Part shown: positions 1 through 7,493 of the stretch, piece by piece
Position numbering within the stretch: position 1 is the first letter of the stretch
Layout: each line of letters starts with the position of its first letter
Assembly (NCBI GenBank): GCA_947174945.1
Contig: CAMWKZ010000018.1
Coordinates: forward strand, 1 to 46,190
Direction of reading: 5' to 3'
DNA from: an uncultured Prevotellaceae bacterium
Lineage (GTDB): Bacteria; Bacteroidota; Bacteroidia; Bacteroidales; Bacteroidaceae
DNA length: 46,190 nt
The notes under the pieces: model-generated
Databases searched by the model: none
The model's input: only the letters and a program-made list of their open reading frames with translations
Told to the model about the DNA's origin: nothing
Program-made: the position numbers and the translations under genes

Positions 1-132
1 CATATAAAGGTACAAAGAATATTTCACTCCCACAACTTTTTCAGATACTTTCTTATATCGAACTCACGTAATTTTAATCAAATTGTGCCCAGCATAGGTA
101 TAGCATTCAAATTCTAAAAATATAACATAGAC

Positions 133-723
133 ATGAAAAAGATTTATTCAACATTAATGATGCTTTCATTGATGGTTGCATCATTGAGTTTTACTGCTTG
201 TAGCAGTGATGATGACGATAGTGATGGAAATTATGATGATAACGAATACTTTCAAATTACCATCAATGGAGAAACTTTCAATGACCATTGTTATGGCGGT
301 ATGTATTTAGATTTGCCTTCAAAAATCAAGAACGGAAAAGAAGTTAATCTTTATGGTTTCAGGTCAGAGGCGATAATGATATCATCCCAAGACGCACTAC
401 AATATGCAATTATAGTTGGTGACATAAGTTTAGATATGAGTTCAATTTACCCCAAATCAACAGGAACTTATGACATTACTACATATTCTGCATATAGTTT
501 TACCGAAATACCTGATAATGTTGGAATGGTAATTACTGGTGGAAATAGTAAATATCGAACTGTTACATCTGGCTCTCTCAAAATAACCAAAGTCAGCAAA
601 GTTAATAAAAAAGCGTATGGTAGAGATTGTTATGCTACAGAGGGAACTTTCTTCTTTACTCTTACAGATAACTGGGATGGTAATGAAAATGAGATAAGTG
701 GAAAATTTAGAATTATTCTCTAA
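133..723 (+). CDS. Hypothetical surface lipoprotein
   Basis: 196-residue lipoprotein of unknown function. A lipoprotein signal peptide (MKKIYSTLMMLSLMVASLSF) leads to a lipobox ending at Cys23. Cys23 is followed by SSDDDDSDG, an acidic stretch like the lipoprotein export signal that sends Bacteroidota lipoproteins to the cell surface. The mature part looks beta-rich and I do not recognise a family. The gene is AT-rich compared with the core genes to its right, which suggests accessory DNA. It stands alone and is followed by a strong terminator hairpin at 775-818. The ORF and lipobox are clear; the function is unknown. Confidence 0.8.
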   Translation: MKKIYSTLMMLSLMVASLSFTACSSDDDDSDGNYDDNEYFQITINGETFNDHCYGGMYLDLPSKIKNGKEVNLYGFRSEAIMISSQDALQYAIIVGDISLDMSSIYPKSTGTYDITTYSAYSFTEIPDNVGMVITGGNSKYRTVTSGSLKITKVSKVNKKAYGRDCYATEGTFFFTLTDNWDGNENEISGKFRIIL

Positions 724-774
724 TACATGATATATAATTATTATAATCTTTTAGATTAGGCTAATACATAATTG

Positions 775-818
775 AACGTATCAGTATAGTTGTTTTATTG
801 ATTATACTGATACGTTTT
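775..818 (+). terminator. Intrinsic terminator after the lipoprotein gene
   Basis: A 14-bp perfect stem (AACGTATCAGTATA at 775-788 and TATACTGATACGTT at 803-816) closes a 14-nt loop and runs into T residues. It lies 50 bp after the lipoprotein stop codon and fits a rho-independent terminator. Confidence 0.8.
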
Positions 819-952
819 AAAATTGATACGGATTCCTTGTCTATAAACAAGATATGGGAAATTCCAACCCTCCCCGTTGAATTGTCATGCTATAGATGCC
901 GATATTGTTTCTGCTATACGTGAATTAGTCAGCGAAAAAACTTAGGTTTTCT

Positions 953-984
953 TTTGGCAAAGTTTGTGTTTTATTGTATCTTTG
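953..984 (+). promoter_or_regulatory. Bacteroidota-type promoter (TTTG ... TATCTTTG)
   Basis: A TATCTTTG -7 box at 977-984 is preceded by TTTG at 953-956 with a 20-bp spacer, close to the Bacteroidota consensus. It drives the region with two small ORFs starting at 1019. The stretch between the terminator (818) and this promoter holds no gene; a short open frame at about 880-945 may be a gene remnant. Confidence 0.65.
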
Positions 985-1018
985 CAGTTGATAGCCTCTG
1001 AGAAGGATTGCTCCCTTG

Positions 1019-1171
1019 ATGAAAAAGAAGGCTTTGTGGGGTCTGGAATATACTCACGCAGTGCCCAAATCTTATCAAGGTCTCTTAGAAAAGAGTTCGA
1101 GAAAAGTTCTCTCAGGGGTACTGAGCGAGAAAGAAACCGCCTTAAATCTAATCAAACGGAAATCGGAATGA
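1019..1171 (+). CDS. Small ORF, 50 residues, unknown
   Basis: Short basic peptide beginning MKKKALWGLEYTHAVPKSYQ. It follows a good promoter by about 35 bp, and its TGA stop overlaps the ATG of the next small ORF (ATGA). This arrangement suggests translational coupling and is the main argument for coding. No signal peptide or known motif is visible. It could equally be a structured leader that happens to stay open. Confidence 0.4.
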   Translation: MKKKALWGLEYTHAVPKSYQGLLEKSSRKVLSGVLSEKETALNLIKRKSE

Positions 1172-1338
1172 AGAAATATCTTTTGGCTGTACTGGTATTG
1201 GCATTGATTGCAGTTGGATATGCGGTATCGGGTAAGGATAATTCTAATAATAAGCCTGCTTTTATCTGCAAATTCCATGTTATTCAGCCTTTAGTATCTC
1301 CTTTGGGTTGCTCCAGTATCTGTTTCGAGGTGCTTTAG
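1168..1338 (+). CDS. Small secreted or membrane peptide, C-terminus replaced by repeat
   Basis: 56-codon ORF starting MKKYLLAVLVLALIAVGYAV, a clean N-terminal hydrophobic segment, followed by SGKDNSNNKP. It overlaps the previous ORF by ATGA. From about residue 42 the frame reads into the 118-bp palindromic repeat at 1293-1410, so the last 15 or so residues and the stop codon (1336-1338) come from repeat DNA. The original end of the gene was probably displaced by the repeat. Function unknown. Confidence 0.4.
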   Translation: MKKYLLAVLVLALIAVGYAVSGKDNSNNKPAFICKFHVIQPLVSPLGCSSICFEVL

Positions 1339-1410
1339 TATCTGTTTACCCCCCTAAACAGATACTGTTTCATGTCGAAAGAGATACTGGAGCAACCCAA
1401 AGGAGATACT
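1293..1410. repeat. 118-bp AGTATCT palindromic array, copy 1 (22-bp pitch)
   Basis: Two 56-bp arms (1293-1348 and 1355-1410) are near-perfect inverted repeats around a CCCCCC loop. Each arm carries three AGTATCT boxes: 1293, 1315 and 1337 on the left, and as AGATACT at 1360, 1382 and 1404 on the right, so the spacing is 22 bp with 23 across the centre. A second copy of identical geometry lies at 23149-23266. It sits between convergent genes, so it could act as a bidirectional terminator, but no T-tract follows either arm. Confidence 0.9.
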
Positions 1411-1484
1411 GGAGAGTGGGAAGATACGCATTGAAAGGTATTACCTTCCCTGTTTGGCTGATGTATATGTGAGCTACATGAACG

Positions 1485-1550
1485 AGTAAGAGCCGTTCTT
1501 TCCCCCGGAAAGGACGGCTCTTACTCATGGAAAGAACGGTTCTTTTACTT
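1485..1550. repeat. AAGAACGGCTCTT-type array, copy 1 (three 22-bp units)
   Basis: Three consecutive 22-bp units start at 1485, 1507 and 1529. The first is the inverse of the second (stem arms 1484-1503 and 1507-1526 with one mismatch). The core is AAGAACGGCTCTT or its complement AAGAGCCGTTCTT. The third unit runs across the TAA stop codon of the C10 protease gene (1545-1547). The same family occurs at 18829-18916. Confidence 0.85.
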
Positions 1551-3989
1551 AAAGATATACTTCTTGCCGTTCTTGATGTACACTCCCTTGCTCGGTGTGT
1601 CTACTTTTTCACCGCGCAGGTTATAGTACACGTTGTTTTCTTTCTTGGTCTTGATGGCACTTACACCAACGGTGACGTTGCCGGCAAGGTAACAAATTTC
1701 ACCCATAGAAATGGGCCAATAGGCATAGGGGTTTTCTTGAAGGAAGTGCATATTGACTGGGTCTAATGGAGCAATGCTGACTGACTCGTCGTAGCTATCG
1801 AGCATATACCCTACAACGTCGCCAACTTCACCCTCTGCCGTGAACGTGAATTTCGTAGTGGCATTTGCGGGAATCCTCAGTGTTGTCAGCATACCTCCCC
1901 ATCCATCACTTGTATATTTGTAAAGCACAAACAAGCCTTCGTAATATCCGCCGTCGTTCTTTATCTCAAACACAAAGTCGGCCTTCGTGTCATTTACCTT
2001 GTCCATCTCTACCTTGTCATCCCAATAATTGGCATAGACCTTTTCGCCTGATGCACTTGCACATTTTATGCTAACAAATGACAGCACTGGAGCGGTGGTA
2101 GCCTTAAACTCAATGCTGCTCCTGCCTATTTCGTTTAGTTCCTTGTCCAGAATCCAGAAGTTATAGGTGACGGCAGCCTCTGGGGTATAGGCGAAGTTGA
2201 ATGTCGTGCTTCCGCCAGCAGGAGCCGTGATGCCAGTGGCATATATGTCTTCGGCAGGCATATCCGATGACTCACTCATCCTGACATGTACCATGTCATA
2301 GTACTCCATGTCGCCACTGTTGCTCACGGTGATGTTTATCGTATTGTTCATTCCCACATATCCGCCGCTGTGCTCGGCATCAAGTTCTGCCGTGGCCGTC
2401 AGCGAAGGAGAAGGGTCAACGATGCTGACAGCGCCATTCTGCACCTTGAGATAAACGGAACGATAGGGAGAAGCGCTCCATGTGTTCTTGGGACAAGACA
2501 CCCAGTTGTTCCCGTCCGTACTCTCTATGACGTCCAACTTATAGACACCATCTATGCAAGGGAAGGATATGTCGCAGGTAGTTCCTTGATAGTAGCCTTG
2601 TCCCTCAGCTGGTGCAGCTGCTATTGTTACAGACTGGGGCGTGGCAACATTCTGTATCTGGAAGTCTTCGTTTACATAGCCGACACCCACATACCTTGTG
2701 TTCTCCTCAGAATTGAAGTTGATAACGCTGATGTTTGCCGATGTTGTAATGTTGCCGTTGTTCACTGCAACCTCGTTTATCCCTAAAGACATGGCCGTGA
2801 ACACTGGGCGAGCCCCTTCGTCCACCACGCCGTTGTCAGGCTGAATACCGATAATCATACCATTGCCCATGCTGTAACCGTCGTCGGTCGAGCTTGCGCC
2901 TGCCCCAGTGGTATTGTCAGGGTTAAGGATAGTGATGTCAAAGTAGCCGTCGCTATAACCGCCCCATCCCCAGTTCACATAGTACAAGCCATCAGCATAC
3001 CCATGAATGACGAAAGCATGGCCACCGCCCATGGATTGCCCGTCATAATATACTGGTCGCTTGGCTGCAATCTCCTTATACAGCATGTGGTCCCACTCCG
3101 CAATCTGGTAACTGGCACGGGCATAGTAGCTTACAAGCTCTTTGTCCATCCCGAAGTATTTGGTGAAGGTCTCAGGCGAGGCACTGGCTCCTGACGAATA
3201 GCCGTAGTCCATTCTTAGTGCGCAGCCCACATGAAGCATCAGTTTGGCAACGGCATCGTTCTGGGCCTGCGTTTCAGAGCCTGTATACACGTCAGGCATA
3301 TTCCCCCAGTCGTATTCTGCGCCGGCTGCAATACCCGGCATTTCGATGTTATTCTTGTACGTAGTATAGGCAGGAATATCAGCCTTTAAGTCTGCGGGAT
3401 ATTTGTAATAATGGAGTATCTGCGCCACAGCCGTAGCCACGCAACCCGTGACCGACCTCTTGCCAGCCTCGTATTCAGGGCACATATTATTATAGGGCCT
3501 TCCCTGATTCCATTGTTCTTCCATAAATGGAGCTACGGCCTCATGCGCGGCGGCCTGCGCCCTCCATGTTGCTATCTCTGCTATCTGCTCGTCGGTGGCA
3601 TTGTCGGCAAAGTCCTGATAGGCTTGCATGAAACTGACAAGGTTTGTCGGAAGCTGGTTGGCATCAAAGTCGCCACTCTCCGTGTAGCCCACTATCGCTG
3701 GCAATCGGTCGTCGCCCGAGACGATGGTAAAGCCACGGTTCGCCCCAGCCGAGAACACATAGTAACTTGGAGAGGCATTCTTTCCTGCCTTTGAATACAC
3801 TAACTGTGGCTCCTCGTTGGCAGTAGCCACTTGTCCGCTCGCTCTGTTTGCCCCCTGCTTCTTCATCTGCTGCAGAGCAGCCACCCTTGCCTGCTCAACA
3901 CCGCGAGGCGCAGCCATTGCCGTTACGACAACTGCCGTCAGCATTGCTGCCAATGAGACAAAACGTCTGAAAGTAAAAGAATAATTCAT
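1545..3989 (-). CDS. C10 family cysteine protease (streptopain/interpain-like)
   Basis: 814-residue secreted cysteine protease. A signal peptide (residues 1-26) is followed by a prodomain (about 27-150) and a C10 peptidase domain. The nucleophile is Cys183 in TGCVATAVAQILHYYKYP; His324 lies in GGGHAFVIHGYADG and is followed by VNWGWGGYSDGYF. After about residue 400 come beta-rich Ig-like segments. The last 35 residues (YYNLRGEKVDTPSKGVYIKN...) match the short C-terminal tail typical of Prevotella secreted proteins and thought to be a type IX sorting signal; PorX and a PorW-like gene are in the same window. Related proteases include interpain A of Prevotella intermedia. It has its own promoter at 4017-4024. 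The stop codon lies inside a 22-bp repeat array. Confidence 0.92.
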   Translation of the reverse strand: MNYSFTFRRFVSLAAMLTAVVVTAMAAPRGVEQARVAALQQMKKQGANRASGQVATANEEPQLVYSKAGKNASPSYYVFSAGANRGFTIVSGDDRLPAIVGYTESGDFDANQLPTNLVSFMQAYQDFADNATDEQIAEIATWRAQAAAHEAVAPFMEEQWNQGRPYNNMCPEYEAGKRSVTGCVATAVAQILHYYKYPADLKADIPAYTTYKNNIEMPGIAAGAEYDWGNMPDVYTGSETQAQNDAVAKLMLHVGCALRMDYGYSSGASASPETFTKYFGMDKELVSYYARASYQIAEWDHMLYKEIAAKRPVYYDGQSMGGGHAFVIHGYADGLYYVNWGWGGYSDGYFDITILNPDNTTGAGASSTDDGYSMGNGMIIGIQPDNGVVDEGARPVFTAMSLGINEVAVNNGNITTSANISVINFNSEENTRYVGVGYVNEDFQIQNVATPQSVTIAAAPAEGQGYYQGTTCDISFPCIDGVYKLDVIESTDGNNWVSCPKNTWSASPYRSVYLKVQNGAVSIVDPSPSLTATAELDAEHSGGYVGMNNTINITVSNSGDMEYYDMVHVRMSESSDMPAEDIYATGITAPAGGSTTFNFAYTPEAAVTYNFWILDKELNEIGRSSIEFKATTAPVLSFVSIKCASASGEKVYANYWDDKVEMDKVNDTKADFVFEIKNDGGYYEGLFVLYKYTSDGWGGMLTTLRIPANATTKFTFTAEGEVGDVVGYMLDSYDESVSIAPLDPVNMHFLQENPYAYWPISMGEICYLAGNVTVGVSAIKTKKENNVYYNLRGEKVDTPSKGVYIKNGKKYIFK

Positions 3990-4016
3990 CTGTTATTAGT
4001 TGTTAGAATGTTGGGG

Positions 4017-4024
4017 CAAAGATA
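4017..4024 (-). promoter_or_regulatory. -7 box TATCTTTG of the C10 protease gene
   Basis: On the minus strand TATCTTTG lies 27 bp before the protease ATG. No gene lies between 3990 and 4103; a weak hairpin (ACACTT...AAGTGT, about 4060-4074) is the only other structure. Confidence 0.6.
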
Positions 4025-4103
4025 AATATAATTCCCAAAGCGTAAGCATTCTTTACCACACTTTTAAAGTGTTTTAACGGTTCCGAAGGAGAAACCTTGC
4101 CTT

Positions 4104-4802
4104 TTAGCTTTTGGTGAAGCCGTAGGTGAGCACGCTGATGCGGATGCCCTCGATGTGCTTGATGGCTTCTGCGCAGGCGGTCAGGGTGGCACCCGTGGTG
4201 CAGATGTCGTCAATCAGCAGTACGTGCTTGCCTTTGAGTGGGGTGGGGTCTTTTAGTTGGAATATATCGCTGACGTTCTCCTGTCGCTCTTGGCGGTTGA
4301 GTTGCGTCTGGCTTTGTACGAAACGTTTACGGCGCAGGGCTTTCGTAATGACGGGCAGTCCCGTGACCTCGCTGATGCCACTGGCCAACCGCTCACTCTG
4401 GTTGTAGCCGCGCTGGTGCAGGCGTTTGCGGGCCAGCGGAACGGGCAGCAGGGCATCAACATCTTTGAAGTAATGGCCGTACTGCATTTCGATGGCCATC
4501 AGCCTACCCATGTCCTCGCCAATGTCTGGCCGTTGGTTGTATTTCAGCTGGTAGACGATTTGCGCAGCCTCCGAGTGAGGTTCGTAGAAGACGAGGGCTG
4601 CCGCCCGACGGATGGGTGTCAGGTGCCAGAAAAGGTGCGCCATTGGGTTGTCGTCGGGTGCGAACTGGTAGGCGGTGCGGGGTAAGTGCAGCAGGCAGGA
4701 CGAGCACAGGCTGCGCTCCGTGGGCGACAGCCGCTCGCCGCACACGGTGCATGAGCGCGGCGATATGAAGTCGAGCAGTCTACTCCACCAGTTCACCTTC
4801 AT
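4104..4802 (-). CDS. comFC: ComFC-family phosphoribosyltransferase-like protein
   Basis: Competence-associated protein of the ComF family, thought to act in the cytoplasm during uptake of single-stranded DNA. The start chosen is MKVNWWSRLLDF (232 residues); the longer open frame upstream lies inside recX and has no family resemblance. The N-terminus carries a four-cysteine zinc motif (CTVCGERL...SLCSSC). The C-terminal half is a type I phosphoribosyltransferase fold with the PRPP loop VLLIDDICTTGATLTACAEA. The start overlaps the 3' end of recX by 23 bp, so recX and comFC are likely cotranscribed with prmC. Length and motifs agree with the family. Confidence 0.9.
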   Translation of the reverse strand: MKVNWWSRLLDFISPRSCTVCGERLSPTERSLCSSCLLHLPRTAYQFAPDDNPMAHLFWHLTPIRRAAALVFYEPHSEAAQIVYQLKYNQRPDIGEDMGRLMAIEMQYGHYFKDVDALLPVPLARKRLHQRGYNQSERLASGISEVTGLPVITKALRRKRFVQSQTQLNRQERQENVSDIFQLKDPTPLKGKHVLLIDDICTTGATLTACAEAIKHIEGIRISVLTYGFTKS

Positions 4803-5259
4803 CGTCAACGTCCAGGCACTGCCGGATAATGTCAAAGGTAAAGCCGCGGCTAAGGGCAAAGCGCATCAGCTTCTGGTTCAGTTCGTAGTCGCTCGATGCC
4901 TTGGTCGACCTGCGCTTCTGCTTCAGCAAGGGGCGCAGCACACTGAGATACTCCTCGTCGTCCACCTCGTCGAGCACCCGCTGACGGATGTCCTCGTCGA
5001 TGCGCTTCTGCCATAGCGCCTGTTCCACCTTGCGCCGACCCCACTTGTTGTAGCGCACCTTGTCCTTGACGAAGGCACGGGCATAGCGTTCATCGTCCAC
5101 ATAGCGTTCCTTGGTGAGCCGTTCCATGACGCGAGCCTGCGCCTCCTCCGTCAGTTCCCAGCGTCTCATCTTCTCCGTCATCTCCCATTGGCAGTGCTCC
5201 GCCTGTGCGCATAGTGCTGCCAGCGTCAGGTATGCTTCCTGTTCCGTTTTCTGTTTCAT
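4780..5259 (-). CDS. recX: RecX-family regulatory protein
   Basis: 159-residue helical protein of the RecX family, which binds RecA filaments and limits recombination. Tandem three-helix modules are visible: RRWELTEEAQARVMERLTKE, then YVDDERYARAFVKDKVRYNKWGRRKVEQALWQKRI and the following repeat to the acidic C-terminus. It overlaps prmC by 4 bp (start ATG inside the prmC stop region) and comFC by 23 bp, giving the operon prmC-recX-comFC. recA itself is not in the window. Confidence 0.88.
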   Translation of the reverse strand: MKQKTEQEAYLTLAALCAQAEHCQWEMTEKMRRWELTEEAQARVMERLTKERYVDDERYARAFVKDKVRYNKWGRRKVEQALWQKRIDEDIRQRVLDEVDDEEYLSVLRPLLKQKRRSTKASSDYELNQKLMRFALSRGFTFDIIRQCLDVDDEGELVE

Positions 5260-6095
5260 CGTCTTGCCCTAAGCATTCGTTGTTTGCCGTATTGGTCGGT
5301 TCTTATCTCCATGTCGTGAAACGCCATTGCGCCCAGCATCCGTTGCAGGTCGTCGGCATAGAGCGGGTTGATTTCATAGTAGAGCCAGCCACCCGCCTTC
5401 AATGCCGTCTGTGCATATTGCGCAATGGCACGGTAGAACAGCAGCGGGTCGTCGTCAGGAACGAACAACGCCGTATGGGGTTCGTGCTCCAAGACGTTAG
5501 CTTCCATACGCGCGCGTTCCTTATTACATATATAAGGGGGATTGCTGACTATCACGTCCCACTGGCTGCCAGTTGGTGGCGGGTTCAGCGCATCCACCAG
5601 CTCAAACGACACGTTAGCATGGGTACGTTTAGCGTTTAGGCGGGCAACCTCCAGTGCTGCTGCCGATATGTCCCACGCAGTGACGCGAGCGTGCGGGTAC
5701 ATGGCGGCGAGCGTGACGGCAATGCAGCCCGAGCCCGTTCCGATGTCGAGCACAGCGCAGGGGGACTGGCCGCCCGCAAGGTGCGCTTCCGATAGCCAGC
5801 GGCACAGCTCCTCCGTCTCGGGGCGCGGTATCAGCACGTGACTGTTGACGGTGAACACCCGCCCACAGAACTCAGCCTGCCCCAATACATACTGCACAGG
5901 CTCCTGTTGCAGCAGCCGTTGGGCAATTCGAGCCAGTTCTGCTTGGCTGTTTGCGGATAATTGTGTATCTTTGCCGGTGTAAATGTCGGGCAGCGAAAGC
6001 CCATAGCGCACCTCATAGACCATGCGCGCAATGGCCTTCGCCTCACCGTCGCCATAGAGCGGAGCCAACAGGCGCCATAGTTCATTGTAAGTCAT
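5256..6095 (-). CDS. prmC: Release factor glutamine methyltransferase PrmC
   Basis: 279-residue SAM-dependent enzyme that methylates the glutamine of the GGQ motif in peptide-chain release factors. An N-terminal helical domain (1-80) precedes the Rossmann methyltransferase domain, with SAM motif VLDIGTGSGCIAV (about 115-127) and the diagnostic NPPY at 185-188. First gene of a prmC-recX-comFC operon. Its promoter box TACTTTTG (6100-6107) ends only 4 nt before the ATG, so the transcript is probably leaderless. Confidence 0.95.
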   Translation of the reverse strand: MTYNELWRLLAPLYGDGEAKAIARMVYEVRYGLSLPDIYTGKDTQLSANSQAELARIAQRLLQQEPVQYVLGQAEFCGRVFTVNSHVLIPRPETEELCRWLSEAHLAGGQSPCAVLDIGTGSGCIAVTLAAMYPHARVTAWDISAAALEVARLNAKRTHANVSFELVDALNPPPTGSQWDVIVSNPPYICNKERARMEANVLEHEPHTALFVPDDDPLLFYRAIAQYAQTALKAGGWLYYEINPLYADDLQRMLGAMAFHDMEIRTDQYGKQRMLRARR

Positions 6096-6099
6096 ACTG

Positions 6100-6107
6100 C
6101 AAAAGTA
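6100..6107 (-). promoter_or_regulatory. -7 box TACTTTTG directly before prmC
   Basis: The minus strand reads TACTTTTGCAGTATG: the box ends 4 nt before the prmC start codon. This spacing is shared with tadA and birA in this window and implies a leaderless transcript. Confidence 0.6.
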
Positions 6108-6115
6108 AGCATTTT

Positions 6116-7084
6116 ATGGAAATATACCAAACATCTGTAGACGAAAAATACATGCGGCGCTGCCTGCAGTTAGCGGCCAACGGCATACAAGGCGCACGGC
6201 CTAACCCGATGGTGGGAGCCGTCATCGTGGCGGATGGGCGCATCGTGGGCGAGGGCTATCATGTGCGCTGCGGCGAAGGCCACGCCGAGGTGAATGCCTT
6301 TGCCAGCGTGAGGGCGGAGGACGAGCACCTGCTGCCGCAGGCCACCGTCTACGTGTCGTTAGAGCCATGCGCACACTATGGAAAGACACCGCCGTGCGCC
6401 GAGCTGCTTATCCGCAAGGGGGTGCGCAGGGTGGTGGTGGGCTGCATCGACCCCTTTGCCAAGGTGCAGGGTCGAGGCGTTGAGATGCTCCGCGAGGCCG
6501 GCATCGAGGTGACGGTGGGTGTGCTGGAGCAGGAATGCCAGTGGCTGAACCGCCGCTTCTTCACCTACCACCGCGAGCACCGCCCGCACATCATCCTGAA
6601 GTGGGCACAGACGGCCAACGGTTTTATTGACGACCACTTCCGCCCGATGACGCTCAGCAACGAGCACACGCAGATGCTGAGCCACCAGCTGAGGGCCGAG
6701 GAAGACGCCATCTTGGTGGGGCACACCACGATGGAGCGCGACCGCCCACGGCTGGACGTGCGCCACTGGCACGGGCCGCACCCGAAGCGGGTCGTACTGA
6801 CACACGACCGCCCGCTGCCCCAGCTGCTCGACGACCTGTATCAGCAGGGCATCCAGTCGCTGATAGTCGAAGGGGGCCGACAGACCCACGAGTCGTTCAT
6901 GGCACTGGGGATGTGGGATGAGATACGGGTCGAGACAGCGCCCGTCGTGGTAAGCGACGGTACGCGAGCGCCCCTCTTGCCCATTGGCGTGGAGCTTTAT
7001 GACAGGTTGGAATGCGGGGGCAACGTGATTACTTCCTACCGAAGTCGGCAGGCACCTCGCCCCACTTCTGGGTCTCCCACTTGA
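6116..7084 (+). CDS. ribD: Bifunctional riboflavin biosynthesis protein RibD
   Basis: 322-residue enzyme with an N-terminal pyrimidine deaminase and a C-terminal reductase, acting on the second and third steps of riboflavin synthesis. The deaminase zinc site is visible as His56-Ala-Glu58 (GHAEVNAF) with Cys85 and Cys94 (EPCAHYGKTPPC). The reductase part begins near HIILKWAQTANGFIDD and includes LIVEGGRQTHESF. The start MEIYQTSVDEKYM was chosen because the longer frame upstream lies inside prmC. The gene is divergent from prmC with only 20 bp between. Its last 56 bp overlap the end of rnhA on the other strand, so the final residues (about RQAPRPTSGSPT) are probably not conserved. Confidence 0.93.
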   Translation: MEIYQTSVDEKYMRRCLQLAANGIQGARPNPMVGAVIVADGRIVGEGYHVRCGEGHAEVNAFASVRAEDEHLLPQATVYVSLEPCAHYGKTPPCAELLIRKGVRRVVVGCIDPFAKVQGRGVEMLREAGIEVTVGVLEQECQWLNRRFFTYHREHRPHIILKWAQTANGFIDDHFRPMTLSNEHTQMLSHQLRAEEDAILVGHTTMERDRPRLDVRHWHGPHPKRVVLTHDRPLPQLLDDLYQQGIQSLIVEGGRQTHESFMALGMWDEIRVETAPVVVSDGTRAPLLPIGVELYDRLECGGNVITSYRSRQAPRPTSGSPT

Positions 7085-7487
7085 TGATGGGGTTGTGCCA
7101 AGTGTGCGTTTGCAGCCATCGCTCGGCACGCTGAATAATCTGATAGAGCGGCTCCGTCTGCGGGGTGCGCTCTAATTTTGTCTTGCACTTGCGCTTTGAC
7201 ACCCACAGGATGGCGTTGTAGGAGTCGGAGTATATGGCCTTGTCGTGTAGTCCGTGCTGCTGCATGAGTGCCAGCGCATGGACGATGGCCAGAAACTCGC
7301 CGATGTTGTTGGTGCCCTTCATGGGGCCGAAGTGGAACACGCGGTAGCCCGTCTGCAGGTCGATGGCCTGATACTCCATCGGCCCCGGGTTGCCCGAACA
7401 GGCGGCATCCACGGCCCACGCGTCTGCCCTTACCTCAAGGGGCAAGGGCAGCACGGTGTCGTTTCTATAGTCGGGAGGGTTCTGCAT
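7029..7487 (-). CDS. rnhA: Ribonuclease HI-like protein
   Basis: 152-residue RNase H-fold protein, expected to cut the RNA strand of RNA-DNA hybrids. Acidic residues are in the expected order: Asp27 in AVDAACSGNPGP, Glu64 in NIGEFLAI, Asp88 in YSDSYNA, and a C-terminal Asp148 (PADFGRK). A short N-terminal extension (1-20) precedes the fold. The gene starts 6 bp after argS ends and is probably cotranscribed with it. The 3' end overlaps ribD by 56 bp tail to tail. Confidence 0.88.
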   Translation of the reverse strand: MQNPPDYRNDTVLPLPLEVRADAWAVDAACSGNPGPMEYQAIDLQTGYRVFHFGPMKGTNNIGEFLAIVHALALMQQHGLHDKAIYSDSYNAILWVSKRKCKTKLERTPQTEPLYQIIQRAERWLQTHTWHNPIIKWETQKWGEVPADFGRK

Positions 7488-7493
7488 GATGGG

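Noticed and set aside
880..945. Short open frame ending ADIVSAIRELVSEKT
   Set aside because: It looks protein-like and could be the remnant of a gene end, but it is only about 20-30 codons, has no start and cannot be assigned.
964..1338. Single 124-residue protein starting at 964
   Set aside because: Its start lies upstream of the -7 promoter box, so the two shorter ORFs at 1019 and 1168 are more plausible.
1293..1410. Insertion sequence or MITE with target duplication
   Set aside because: No flanking direct repeat was identified at either copy, and the internal 22-bp periodicity is not a MITE feature.
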